Below, piece by piece: positions 1 to 10,046 of a stretch of DNA of 64,000 bases (positions are counted from its first letter, which is position 1; every line of letters begins with the position of its first letter). The notes beneath the pieces are model-generated. The model saw nothing but the letters and a program-made list of their open reading frames with translations, ran no database searches and was not told the DNA's origin. This DNA is from Sphingobacteriaceae bacterium (GTDB lineage: Bacteria; Bacteroidota; Bacteroidia; Sphingobacteriales; Sphingobacteriaceae): NCBI GenBank assembly GCA_017745075.1, contig JAGIAD010000015.1, positions 28,240 to 92,239 of the forward strand, read 5' to 3'. The translations under genes were made by a program, and so were the position numbers.

Positions 1-2
1 CC

Positions 3-110
3 CGTGGTAATACCCAATATTGGGAATACGATGCACTTCAAAGACCAAAGTTTGAATTGGATAGAGATAAAAATATTGTCAAATCATACGATTATCATAT
101 TAAAAATTAA
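3..110 (+). CDS. C-terminal end of an upstream YD-repeat/RHS-family protein (partial, truncated by window edge)
   Basis: Frame 3 reads RGNTQYWEYDALQRPKFELDRDKNIVKSYDYHIKN then TAA at 108-110. The YWEYDALxRxKxxxDRDKNIVKSYDYH pattern is YD-repeat-like and it sits 8 bp before an RHS protein. No start codon in the window, so it is absent from the ORF track. Confidence 0.7.
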   Translation, partial: RGNTQYWEYDALQRPKFELDRDKNIVKSYDYHIKN

Positions 111-118
111 CGCTCAGG

Positions 119-3100
119 ATGAAAAAAATAACCAAATACCTTACTGCATTTTTTTTGCTGTCGGGAGTAATTTCTTATGGTTTAAAGGCACAAGAAGCTA
201 AAATTGTAAATGCGTATAACCCATTGCAACCAAATATTACAGCATCAGGTTCTATCACTTTAGTCCCGGGTTTTTTTGTGCCACAAGGTAATAGTTTCAG
301 AGCCTATATTTCTGGAATTAGCCAAAGCCAGCCTTTTGCGGCACAGCCCAGTGCTAACCGAACTTATGGAAGCATAAAAATATTTAAAATACCTGGAATC
401 AAAACCGCCGGTCAGGCCAATCAACAAAATTTCCTGACCAATCAGGTTTCGCAGGTTATAGAGTACCAGGACGGATTAGGCAGGCCAGTACAACAGGTTG
501 CACTTTATGCATCGCCTACAGGTAAAGATGTGGTACACCCCATTGCTTACGATAATGCAGGACGACAACCCAAACAATACCTTGCTTATACCAAAGCCAA
601 TAATCAGGGACAATACAATGCACAAGCATTGGATGGCGGTAGCGGATATGCATCTGGAGAACAATATAATTTTTACCAAAGTGGCAGTACAGGGAACTTT
701 AAATCTACTACTTTCCCCTATGCTGAAGCACGCCTGGATCCTTTAGGGCTTAACCAGACTGAGCAGGGGAGTGTGGGAGCAATACATCAGCTTGCTGGTG
801 GGCATACTACTAAAACCAATTTAACCCTCAGTACAACAGCTGATGGTGTGTTGAATTGGCAACTTACCAGTAATGGTTTGAGTGCTTCAGGTAACAATGT
901 TTTAGAAGGATTGATTAAAGAAATTGCAAAAGATGCCAATTGGGTAGCGGGGCGGGCAGGTACTAAAGAAAGTTTTACCGATGGTAACGGAAGAAGAATG
1001 GCTGATCGATTTTTCATAACAGAGAACCAGTCTGCCACCACTTACTATGTTTACGACCAGATTAAACCAGATAGATTACTTTATATACTTTCGCCAGGAT
1101 TTAATGCCCAGCAGATTGTATTGGGCGATAGCACTTTTAATCGTTATGTTTATGCTTACCGTTATGATCAGCGTAACCGTACAATTGCTAAAAAAATTCC
1201 AGGGGCAGGTTGGCTGCACATCGTTTATAACCAGCTGGATCAACCGGTAGCCACTCAGGATTCGGTGCAGCGTATTGCTAATGAATGGAGTTACGTAAAG
1301 TACGATGTACAGGGACGGATTATACTTAACGGAAAATATGCAACAACTGCTGATCGAATAAACTTACAAGCTCAGTTAGATGCTGCAGTAAATAATTGGG
1401 AAAAACGCGATGTGAATGGTACTTATGGTTATAGTAATGTTTCCTTCCCAACGGGTAACAGTACAGAAGTATACAAAGTAATTTATTATGATGATTACGA
1501 CTTACCATCATCCTGTCCGTTTGCTACGGCGCCTGCGGGGAGTACGTCCATAGTTACAGGCTTGCCTACTGCAAGTCTGACACGCGTACTGGATACACAG
1601 AAAATGTTATGGACGGTAAATTATTATGATGAGGATGGGCAACCTATAAAAGTATATGCAGAGAATAATATAAATGGTACTGATGAGTTGACTAATACTT
1701 ACGCATTTACAGGGCAGCTGGAAAGTGCTCAACGGATAAGTACTACAGCCAATTCGACTGTTAGTATTGGCGAACGTTATGTGTACGATGACAGTGGCAG
1801 ATTATTGCAAACCTGGGAAAAGATAAACAACCAACCAGAAGTTTTACTTTCAGAAATGGTGTATAACGAACTGGGGCAGGTAGCGCAAAAGAAATTACAC
1901 TCGGTTGATGGTACCAGTTTTTTACAAACGCAATCTTACAGTTATAATGACCAAGGCGCCTTGAAAACCATAAATAGTGCCGATATTACGGGAGGTGGTA
2001 ATGCCAAATTTGGCATGGAACTTAAGTATGAAGATGCTGCCATACCGCAATATAATGGTAACATTGGTGCAAGCCAATGGAAAGTGGCCCGCACCGGCAC
2101 CTCCCCCAAAATGGGGTACGACTACCAGTTTGACGCTGTTGGACGCATTGTTGCTGCCGAATCGTTGACTAACGGCAATAAGGATAAGAATTATAGCGAA
2201 TATATTAAGTACGATCAATTAGGTAATATCCGTGACCTGGGACGCTACGCCAATATCAATGGGGTACGTACTCAAATAGATAGTTTAAATTACCAATACC
2301 AAGGGGGCAGACATACCCGCATAGATGATGCTACCGGAAACCCACTTGGTTTTAGCGAAGAAATACAAACAGACGATGAATATGGTTATGACGGCTTTGG
2401 AAGGGTGATTAGCGATAAGAATAAGAACATTACAATAGCTTACAACGCTGTTTCGTTGCCCAAGCTCATTACCTGGCCCGGAACTGGCCGGACTACCGAA
2501 TATACTTATAGCGCCGATGGTACAAAACTAGGCTGGCAGCATACTGTTAATGGCACCAGTGAGGGGAAATTATATAACAGCGGTTTAGAATATGCTGTGG
2601 TTAACGGTGGTGCACCCGTGTTAAAATTTATACAAACATCCGAAGGGCGGGCACGTTTTAACGGAACCGCTTTTGTATATGAATATTATCTGACCGATAA
2701 CCTCGGTAATGTAAGGGCCACTATTGATGCTGATCCGGCAGATCCAACACAATTAACTGCAAGAGTTCTACAGGAACATAGCTATTACCCTTTTGGTGCT
2801 ACCATGCCCGGTGCTGATATCAATTTTGCAAGTGGAGAGGCAAATAGCTATCTTTATAATGGTAAAGAGTTAGATGCCGAGTTAAATCAGTATGATTCCG
2901 AAGCCCGTTTTTATGATGCAACTATTGGGAGGTGGAGTGCTATAGACCCCATGAGTGAAAAGTATTTTGGTATAAGCGCGTATAGCTATGTATTTAATAA
3001 TCCGTTGATGTTTATTGATCCTAGTGGAATGGACCCCGAAGGGCCGGGAGGTGGCTATGTTTTAGTTGAGCCCGGACTTTGGTTCAACAAGGAAAAAAAT

Positions 3101-3835
3101 GAATATTTTGCTTACACTTATTCAGGCCCCGATGGAAGTGCTGCGGCTGCCTTTGCCGAACATCAAGCATTTTTTGGTGGAACTTTTTTTGGTGCCATGA
3201 ATGAGATGGCTGGGTGGAAAACATATAGTCTTATGGAGACGCCACAACAGCGTAAGGCCAGAGAACAGGCTGCAGAACGAGCCGCTTTAAGAGCCCGGAA
3301 CGAAGCAATATATAATGCCAAGGCCAAGCAGGGAAATTTCGGGACAAATGCTAAACAAGGGAATAAGGAAATCGATTGGTATGGACCTGGAGGAAAGATG
3401 AACTGGATCCTTGGAGTATCAGCTCTTGCTTCGGAAAAATTTTCTGGAATTAGCCGAGTCGGAAATAACCTTATAATATATAACGCTACAAGAACTGGGA
3501 GGGTTTTTTATGCAAATCAATATGTTAATACATTCGGCTTGTCTAAAGTAGGTGGTTTGCTAGGGAAGGTATCATTTGGTATTGGTGTTGTGATAGATGG
3601 CGTAGGTGTTTATAATTATTATAAAAACCCCAAAAGTGTAAATGCAGTATCACCAGGTAAGTTTGGACTAAATACTGGAGTAGGGGCTTTTGGACTTACT
3701 GGGGTAGGAACAATACCTGCAATAACTTACTTTGGAATAGATGCCTTTTATCCAGGTGGCATACAAGGCTATGCAAATGATTATAAAAAAGTGCTAGACA
3801 ATAATCCTGGTTATTATCCCCATTTTAGTTTTTAG
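119..3835 (+). CDS. DUF6443 / RHS repeat-associated core domain protein, candidate polymorphic toxin
   Basis: Signal-peptide-like N-terminus; YVYDDSGRL-type repeats; RHS core YYLTDNLGNVRATID...YYPFGATMPG...YNGKELDAELNQYDSEARFYDATIGRWSAIDPMSEKYFGISAYSYVFNNPLMFIDPSGMD; variable Gly-rich hydrophobic C-terminus after the core. Confidence 0.9.
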   Translation: MKKITKYLTAFFLLSGVISYGLKAQEAKIVNAYNPLQPNITASGSITLVPGFFVPQGNSFRAYISGISQSQPFAAQPSANRTYGSIKIFKIPGIKTAGQANQQNFLTNQVSQVIEYQDGLGRPVQQVALYASPTGKDVVHPIAYDNAGRQPKQYLAYTKANNQGQYNAQALDGGSGYASGEQYNFYQSGSTGNFKSTTFPYAEARLDPLGLNQTEQGSVGAIHQLAGGHTTKTNLTLSTTADGVLNWQLTSNGLSASGNNVLEGLIKEIAKDANWVAGRAGTKESFTDGNGRRMADRFFITENQSATTYYVYDQIKPDRLLYILSPGFNAQQIVLGDSTFNRYVYAYRYDQRNRTIAKKIPGAGWLHIVYNQLDQPVATQDSVQRIANEWSYVKYDVQGRIILNGKYATTADRINLQAQLDAAVNNWEKRDVNGTYGYSNVSFPTGNSTEVYKVIYYDDYDLPSSCPFATAPAGSTSIVTGLPTASLTRVLDTQKMLWTVNYYDEDGQPIKVYAENNINGTDELTNTYAFTGQLESAQRISTTANSTVSIGERYVYDDSGRLLQTWEKINNQPEVLLSEMVYNELGQVAQKKLHSVDGTSFLQTQSYSYNDQGALKTINSADITGGGNAKFGMELKYEDAAIPQYNGNIGASQWKVARTGTSPKMGYDYQFDAVGRIVAAESLTNGNKDKNYSEYIKYDQLGNIRDLGRYANINGVRTQIDSLNYQYQGGRHTRIDDATGNPLGFSEEIQTDDEYGYDGFGRVISDKNKNITIAYNAVSLPKLITWPGTGRTTEYTYSADGTKLGWQHTVNGTSEGKLYNSGLEYAVVNGGAPVLKFIQTSEGRARFNGTAFVYEYYLTDNLGNVRATIDADPADPTQLTARVLQEHSYYPFGATMPGADINFASGEANSYLYNGKELDAELNQYDSEARFYDATIGRWSAIDPMSEKYFGISAYSYVFNNPLMFIDPSGMDPEGPGGGYVLVEPGLWFNKEKNEYFAYTYSGPDGSAAAAFAEHQAFFGGTFFGAMNEMAGWKTYSLMETPQQRKAREQAAERAALRARNEAIYNAKAKQGNFGTNAKQGNKEIDWYGPGGKMNWILGVSALASEKFSGISRVGNNLIIYNATRTGRVFYANQYVNTFGLSKVGGLLGKVSFGIGVVIDGVGVYNYYKNPKSVNAVSPGKFGLNTGVGAFGLTGVGTIPAITYFGIDAFYPGGIQGYANDYKKVLDNNPGYYPHFSF

Positions 3836-3853
3836 CTCTGAAAAAAGTTAATT

Positions 3854-4264
3854 ATGAGAAAAGCATATAATTATTTCTTTTACAAACTTTATAAGTTCTG
3901 GGATTTAGTTTCCACGCCTAAGTTTATCAGTGATTGGAAGGCTGAGTTAACAATTGATATTCTCGAAATATTTTTAGGTCTTTCAATAATTGTATATTAC
4001 ACAGTAATAACTAAAGAATGGATTGATTTTGGCAATGAGAAATACATAATCATAGTCTATTTATTATTTGTAGCAGTGCCTAATTATTTTATTTTTCATC
4101 ACCGGAATCAATGGAAACAGATAGTACACGAATTTGATCAATGGCCAAAGAAAAAAAATAAAATTGGAGGTATGATCGTTTTTATCATAATACTAGCAGT
4201 TGTTGGTAACTTAATATTTGCCTTTTATCAGATGAGTTTGGTCGATTGGAGTCAATATAGATGA
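3854..4264 (+). CDS. small membrane protein, candidate immunity protein for the RHS tip
   Basis: Starts 18 nt after the RHS stop; several hydrophobic segments; clearly paralogous to 5105..5521 (shared FYKLYKFW..VSTPK..SDWKAEL.ID and NLIFAFY.MS.VDWS.YR). Confidence 0.6.
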   Translation: MRKAYNYFFYKLYKFWDLVSTPKFISDWKAELTIDILEIFLGLSIIVYYTVITKEWIDFGNEKYIIIVYLLFVAVPNYFIFHHRNQWKQIVHEFDQWPKKKNKIGGMIVFIIILAVVGNLIFAFYQMSLVDWSQYR

Positions 4265-4321
4265 ACATCCTGGAAACAAAGAATAGATTAGCGTTATAAA
4301 TCAAATGCCGAACCAAAAAAT

Positions 4322-4360
4322 AAAAGCAGTTCCCTTTTGGAGAACTGCTTTTATTTTTTG
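4322..4360 (+). terminator. intrinsic terminator
   Basis: AAAAGCAGTTC ... GAACTGCTTTT stem followed by a T-rich run. Confidence 0.7.
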
Positions 4361-4437
4361 TTTTAAGCTTTCTACAGGAGATGATGCCGGTCAAAGGTAC
4401 CGTAATACAATGACATACCAGGGAGGGTATTAAATAC

Positions 4438-4857
4438 ATGAAATACAAATACAAGATTAAAAGAACACTAAAAATACAAGTTGACCTTTTAGAAAGAAAA
4501 ATTGAGGCTTATTTAGCAAATAACGGCTATCGCATAATTGAAAGAGGACCGGGCTATATAACGTTTACTGAGAATAAGTTTAGTGACCGAAAGAAGTCCA
4601 GGTATGACTTTCATACCAGAATAGGAGAAGGTAAGTTTATATTTAAATCCTCTTCCGAAACTGAAACCTATGCAGAACTAATTTACTTTACTTCAATGGT
4701 CGAATATATGATTATCGTGATGTTGGTTTGTTTATTTGGTATTTACGCAAGGAATATAATTATGCCCATTATTTTTTCTATATTTTTAACATTGCCGCTC
4801 TTATTTAAAATTGTTTATCAAAATGAGCATGTGTTTGAAGAAATTGTAGCATTCTAG
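4438..4857 (+). CDS. hypothetical small membrane protein in the RHS accessory region
   Basis: 139-aa ORF with a charged N-terminal half and two C-terminal hydrophobic segments. Confidence 0.5.
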   Translation: MKYKYKIKRTLKIQVDLLERKIEAYLANNGYRIIERGPGYITFTENKFSDRKKSRYDFHTRIGEGKFIFKSSSETETYAELIYFTSMVEYMIIVMLVCLFGIYARNIIMPIIFSIFLTLPLLFKIVYQNEHVFEEIVAF

Positions 4858-5028
4858 CTAACAACCAATTAAATCAAAAAGATTATACCAATATGGTTGT
4901 GTTGACGTATTCAAAGTTTTAACCTGGTTGGTGAGGGTAATAGCCTTGATTCCAGTTAGTTAAAATTAAGTGCTATTAGAATTGAACCAAATAATTTCTT
5001 GCCTTTTTTCATGCTGGTGTAGATATTC

Positions 5029-5094
5029 ATGGCGTATTTAATTTATGAAAGATTCGGGGAATATAAGGACGCTTATCCACGATTTAGTTTTTAA
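5029..5094 (+). pseudogene. orphan RHS C-terminal tip remnant
   Basis: Short reading frame MAYLIYERFGEYKDAYPRFSF* ends like the intact RHS (DYKKVLDNNPGYYPHFSF*); stop at 5092-5094, 10 nt before the paralogous membrane protein. Confidence 0.5.
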
Positions 5095-5104
5095 TTTAAT
5101 CAAC

Positions 5105-5521
5105 ATGACAATAAAAAAATCATATTATTATTTGTTTTATAAACTGTATAAATTTTGGCAAGTTGTATCAACACCAAAGATTTGGAGTGATTGGAAAGCA
5201 GAACTATGTATTGATGCTTTAATCTTGCTTTTAGGCGCATCTATTTTAGTTTATTACAAGGTTTTTGTTAATAGATATTTTCATTTTGGTGATTCTAATT
5301 TACCTGTAATTATTACCTGTATTTCAATTTCCCTAATTAATTATTTTGTCTTTCATCATAAAAGCCAATGGAAAGAAATTGTTATAAGATTTGATGCTTA
5401 TCCTCCAGAAAGTCATAAGAGGGGATCATTTGTAGTGGGTTTAGTAATATTAGCGGTAATTATAAATCTTATATTTGCTTTTTATTTAATGAGTAGAGTT
5501 GATTGGAGTCATTATCGATAG
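5105..5521 (+). CDS. small membrane protein, paralog of 3854..4264, candidate orphan immunity protein
   Basis: The ORF track starts at 5045, but homology to the paralog begins at the ATG at 5105 (MTIKKSYYYLFYKLYKFW); the extra upstream codons overlap the RHS tip remnant in another frame. Confidence 0.6.
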   Translation: MTIKKSYYYLFYKLYKFWQVVSTPKIWSDWKAELCIDALILLLGASILVYYKVFVNRYFHFGDSNLPVIITCISISLINYFVFHHKSQWKEIVIRFDAYPPESHKRGSFVVGLVILAVIINLIFAFYLMSRVDWSHYR

Positions 5522-5600
5522 CTATTAAGAAAATTAATTAACTAACTTTCTACACATACTCACTAATGAACCAATGGCAAGTGAACTAATAAACCAAACA

Positions 5601-5630
5601 AAAAAGCGATTCCCGTTTCCGAGAATCGCT
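5601..5630 (-). terminator. intrinsic terminator of the M16 peptidase gene
   Basis: On the minus strand AGCGATTCTCGGAAACGGGAATCGCTTTTTTG: stem plus T-run, just downstream of the stop. Confidence 0.65.
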
Positions 5631-5693
5631 AGTATCTGATTTTAAGGCATCAGGCCTTTACCTTAAGCCTTCAACCTTTTAGCTTCCGCCTTA

Positions 5694-8627
5694 TTAATAT
5701 CCGAAAATCTGCTCCAGGCTCAATTTGGTAACCGGACCAAATTTTGCTAAATCGGCCATGTTGATTTTCTTTTCAGAAGCAACAATACAATAATTGTAAG
5801 GTTTGCCTGAAAGATTGTTTTGGTGGAATGATTTTACGTCATTAAAAGTTAAGGGTTTTAAATTGGCATACTCGTCAATCCTCGAATCGTGATCAAAGCC
5901 TAATTTCTTATCAGACAGGTAACTGTAGATAATGCCATCTTTGGTAATACGACTCGTTTCAATACCGTTTAAAGAGTTGGTTTTGGATAAATCGAATGAT
6001 TTGTCTGACTCAGGCAAGGTGGTCAGCAATTCGTTCATACCCGCCACAGCCTCATTCATTTTATCAGCCTGCGTACCTACATAGGCAATAATCGTATTTT
6101 CTTTCTCTTTACTGTTTGGAGAAGAATATACGGCAAAGGTAGAATAAGCCAGGGCTTTAGATTCTCTGATGGTCTGGAATACAACAGAACCCATACCGCC
6201 ACCAAAATAATTGTTGAATAAAGCAATTTTGGCCGAATTGGCAGGATCGTACAAGCCGCTGTTGCGTACCCAACGGATTTCTGCCTGAACCATATCATAA
6301 TCTGCAAAATAAACCTTGTTCGAATCGGTTTTGGTGTATACAAATTTCTTGATCGGTGCAGCATCGGTAAATTCTTTTGCCAATGGATGTGCTTTTACAA
6401 TATCAGCAGAAAATGCTGCCAATGTTTTTGGCCCGTAATAAGTAATGGTGTGTTTGTAATTGGTAAGGTTATGCAAGATGTAGATCAGGTCGGCTGATTT
6501 CATGTTCTTGATCTCATCGTTGCTTAATCCATAATTAAAAGGGTTATCAGAGCCGTATTGTGCATAACTCATTAAACCACTCAATATCGAACTTTTGTTC
6601 AATTTTGCATTTTCCCTCGATTTTAACAAACGTCCTTTTAAATCTTCTAAAGCTTTTTCATTTGGCTTGCAATGTGCTAAAACATCTTCAAGTAAAGCTA
6701 CTGCTTTATCGAAATTTTCTTGTAAACCGGTAATGGAAACGGTAGTTACGTCGGTACCTACATTGATGTTATAGCTACAGGCAATGTTATAAAACGCCTT
6801 ACTGATGTCTTCAGCAGAATATTTGTCGGTGCTTAAGAAAGAAAGGTATTGCGCAGCATACGGTAACAATTTGTAGTTATAAGAGCCCATATCAAAACGG
6901 TAACCCATACGGAAAATTCCATTTTCTGTATTCTGAACAGCAATTACGTCCGCAATGCCTGCTTTGCCAAACTGAAGATCTTTTGTATAATCCAAAAATT
7001 TAGGCGCAATCGGTTTTACCGGTTGTGCGATAATATTTTTAGTAAATGGCGAAACCTCATTGGTATTGGTTTTAACCGCTGTAATAGCTGGTTTTTCTAC
7101 TTTGATAATGCTTTTGTCTTCGCCTTTATGCTTTAATACAGCAACATAATTGTTGATGAAAAATTTATTGGCAAAATCTACAATTTCTTTCTTGGTTATT
7201 TTGCCCATTGCATCAGTTGAGGCCAATGTTTTATCCCATTCGGTGCCACGGTTTTGGATAAAGGCATTCATGGTAGCATCTGCACGCACGTCGTTATTGT
7301 CAAAACCCTGTAATTCGGCCAATTTAATGTTGGCTACAGTTGCTTTGATCAGGCTTTCATCAAATTCGCCTTTTTTAAGCAATTCTACTTGTTCCAATAA
7401 TAATTTCTGAGCTTCTTCCAAACTCTGGCCTGCTTTTGGCGAACCCGATAAAATGAAGATGCCATAATCTTTCATTGAATTGTAACCAGCACCTGCACGC
7501 AACATTTTTTGTTGCTTGTTAATGTTGATATCCATTAAACCCGCTTTACCATTAGATAAAATGCTGCCGATTAAATCCAGTAATAAACTTTCGTGGGTAT
7601 TTTGTGCGAAACCCCTGTAGGCAACGTATAAATTCTCAGCACTAGGGCCATAAATATCAACTTTCTGAACCTGTGTTAACGGTTTCTCAGGGGCAGGGTT
7701 GTATAACGATAAGGGTTTTGGCTTCATATAAGCAAAATCCTTATCAATTTTTTTAATCAGGTCATCATAATTAATGTCACCGCTCATAATTAAGGCCATA
7801 TTGTTAGGCACATAATATTTATCGTAATATTTTCTGATTTCGACCAAAGAAGGATTTTTTAAATGCTCAATGGTACCAATGGTAGTTTGTTGTCCGTAAT
7901 TGTGCGTAGGAAACAACGAATACAGCATTTTCTCGTACATTTTACGTCCGTCGTTATCCATGCCGATGTTTTTTTCTTCATAAACTGCTTCCAGCTCGGT
8001 ATGGAAAATACGGAAAACCGGTGCACGGAAACGCTCCGCCTGTACCGCTAAAAATTTATCAATGGCATTTGATGGAAGATCTTCTTCATATACGGTTTCC
8101 TCTACCGAAGTATGGGCATTGGTGCTGTTGCTTCCGATCGATTTCATCATTTTATCGTATTCGTTAGCGATCGAATAATTCGAAGCTTCACCAGAAGTTT
8201 TATCGATTTCCTTATAAATCTCTTTACGCTTAACCGGATCGGTGGTTTTGTTATAGGTTTCGTAAAGTGCCTCGATCTTATCCAGGTATGGTTTTTCCTT
8301 GGCGTAATTTAAAGTTCCGAATTTATCAGTTCCTTTAAATAAAAGATGTTCTAAATAGTGTGCCAAACCCGTATTGGTGCGTGGATCGGTATTACTACCA
8401 GCCCTAACCGCCATCTTATAGGTAATATTTGGCTCTTTATTGTTTTGCGATAGGATTACCGTTAATCCATTTTTTAAAGTATAAAAGCGGCTTTTGGTTG
8501 GGTCGTTGGTTACATACTTATACGTATAACCGCCTGATGTTCCTGTTTTCCACTGATAGGTTGTTTGCGCGCTGGCTATAGAACCTGTAATCAGAAAACA
8601 AGCTAAAGTAAATAGTTTGAATTTCAT
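5694..8627 (-). CDS. M16 family metallopeptidase (insulinase/pitrilysin-like), two-repeat secreted protein
   Basis: HYLEH (HxxEH) inverted zinc motif with GLAHYLEHLLFKGTDKFG; signal peptide MKFKLFTLACFLITGSIASAQ favours the start at 8627 over 8735. Confidence 0.92.
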   Translation of the reverse strand: MKFKLFTLACFLITGSIASAQTTYQWKTGTSGGYTYKYVTNDPTKSRFYTLKNGLTVILSQNNKEPNITYKMAVRAGSNTDPRTNTGLAHYLEHLLFKGTDKFGTLNYAKEKPYLDKIEALYETYNKTTDPVKRKEIYKEIDKTSGEASNYSIANEYDKMMKSIGSNSTNAHTSVEETVYEEDLPSNAIDKFLAVQAERFRAPVFRIFHTELEAVYEEKNIGMDNDGRKMYEKMLYSLFPTHNYGQQTTIGTIEHLKNPSLVEIRKYYDKYYVPNNMALIMSGDINYDDLIKKIDKDFAYMKPKPLSLYNPAPEKPLTQVQKVDIYGPSAENLYVAYRGFAQNTHESLLLDLIGSILSNGKAGLMDININKQQKMLRAGAGYNSMKDYGIFILSGSPKAGQSLEEAQKLLLEQVELLKKGEFDESLIKATVANIKLAELQGFDNNDVRADATMNAFIQNRGTEWDKTLASTDAMGKITKKEIVDFANKFFINNYVAVLKHKGEDKSIIKVEKPAITAVKTNTNEVSPFTKNIIAQPVKPIAPKFLDYTKDLQFGKAGIADVIAVQNTENGIFRMGYRFDMGSYNYKLLPYAAQYLSFLSTDKYSAEDISKAFYNIACSYNINVGTDVTTVSITGLQENFDKAVALLEDVLAHCKPNEKALEDLKGRLLKSRENAKLNKSSILSGLMSYAQYGSDNPFNYGLSNDEIKNMKSADLIYILHNLTNYKHTITYYGPKTLAAFSADIVKAHPLAKEFTDAAPIKKFVYTKTDSNKVYFADYDMVQAEIRWVRNSGLYDPANSAKIALFNNYFGGGMGSVVFQTIRESKALAYSTFAVYSSPNSKEKENTIIAYVGTQADKMNEAVAGMNELLTTLPESDKSFDLSKTNSLNGIETSRITKDGIIYSYLSDKKLGFDHDSRIDEYANLKPLTFNDVKSFHQNNLSGKPYNYCIVASEKKINMADLAKFGPVTKLSLEQIFGY

Positions 8628-8845
8628 TGTTTGGTTTGGTTTTATGATCATGATGGTACCGGCTGTTGAGATGCATCCGAATACAGCATTCATTTTTAAT
8701 AAGTTATTTATCCAAATATAAAGGCTTTCCCTCACCGAATGAAAATATTTTTTATTTAATAACTAAAAGAATAGGAATAAATGATTATGGCATATAAATC
8801 ATGGTTTGTTACGCCCTCAAATAATAATTCTGTATTTTTACCGGC

Positions 8846-9691
8846 ATGACGAAACAAGGCATAAAACCAAATATTTTAGTTGTAAATGACGATGGTATTA
8901 CAGCTACGGGAATCAGGAATTTAATGGAGGTAATGCAGGAGCTGGGCAATGTAGTAGTGGTGGCGCCCGATAGTCCGCAGAGTGGAATGGGACATGCCAT
9001 AACCATTGGTAAACCGATCCGATTTGATAAAGTAGAGCTTTACGAAGGGGTAGAAATGTACAAATGCAGCGGTACCCCGGTTGATTGTGTTAAACTTGCC
9101 GTAAACAAGATTTTTAAGGGAAAAAAACCTGATTTATGTGTTTCTGGAATTAACCATGGCTTGAATAACTCCATTAATGTATTGTATTCAGGAACCATGT
9201 CGGCTGCGGTAGAAGGTGCCATTGAAAAAATTCCGTCTATAGGTTTCTCTTTAGACGATTTTGCCGCCGATGCCGATTTTAGTCATACCAAAAAGTACAT
9301 TAAAAATATTTGTGAGCAGGTCTTGGCAAACGGCTTGCCCGAAGGAACTTTATTAAATGTCAATTTCCCGAAAGGAAGTAATTTAAAAGGCATTAAAGTC
9401 TGCCGTCAGGCCAATGCAAAATGGATGGAAGAGTTTGATGAAAGGACCGATCCTTACAAACGACCATATTATTGGTTAACAGGTGTTTTCGAAAATTTTG
9501 ATAAAGGAGAAGACACCGATGTTTGGGCATTGGAACACAATTATGTTTCTATTGTTCCTGTTCAGTTCGATTTAACGGCGCATCATGCTATCCAAACGTT
9601 GAACAGCTGGGATTTTATCGGCAAGAATAATTCAGGATCTGGTAATACGGGTACGAAAGTTTCGGCACCTGATGGTATTAATTTAGGTTAA
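8846..9691 (+). CDS. surE: 5'/3'-nucleotidase SurE
   Basis: ILVVNDDGITATGI, VVAPDSPQSGMGHAIT, CSGTPVDCVKLA, VSGINHGLNNSINVLYSGTMSAAVEG. Confidence 0.96.
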   Translation: MTKQGIKPNILVVNDDGITATGIRNLMEVMQELGNVVVVAPDSPQSGMGHAITIGKPIRFDKVELYEGVEMYKCSGTPVDCVKLAVNKIFKGKKPDLCVSGINHGLNNSINVLYSGTMSAAVEGAIEKIPSIGFSLDDFAADADFSHTKKYIKNICEQVLANGLPEGTLLNVNFPKGSNLKGIKVCRQANAKWMEEFDERTDPYKRPYYWLTGVFENFDKGEDTDVWALEHNYVSIVPVQFDLTAHHAIQTLNSWDFIGKNNSGSGNTGTKVSAPDGINLG

Positions 9692-9694
9692 GCC

Positions 9695-9967
9695 ATGATG
9701 GATCGCTTAAAAAGCCTGAATAATTCCGTGTGGGTTGGTTTAGGGATAGGCTTGCTTGTCCCCGCAGTTTTTTGTTCCATTGCCTGGTACCTGATCCATC
9801 ATGTGGCCTATCTGTCAAAAGCAGATCTCCTTTACATTGGTGGGATTGCCGTAAATGCTTATACCATGCAAACATTTTTTAAATACAATAAAGAGAATAT
9901 TGGCAGAGGCATTTTAGCTGCAACGTTTTTGTGCGCTTTTATATTCTTTGCATATAAAGTTTTTTAG
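9695..9967 (+). CDS. small membrane protein of unknown function
   Basis: 90-aa ORF with three hydrophobic segments, tightly spaced between surE and lpxB. Confidence 0.65.
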   Translation: MMDRLKSLNNSVWVGLGIGLLVPAVFCSIAWYLIHHVAYLSKADLLYIGGIAVNAYTMQTFFKYNKENIGRGILAATFLCAFIFFAYKVF

Positions 9968-10046
9968 CAATGGAAAATGTAAGATGGAAAAGGGATTAAG
10001 GTGATTATACCTTCCACCAGCCATCTTACATCATACCTGACAAATT

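Noticed and set aside
4-201. 65-aa ORF at the left edge
   Set aside because: Overlaps the better supported YD-repeat C-terminus in frame 3 and the start of the RHS gene.
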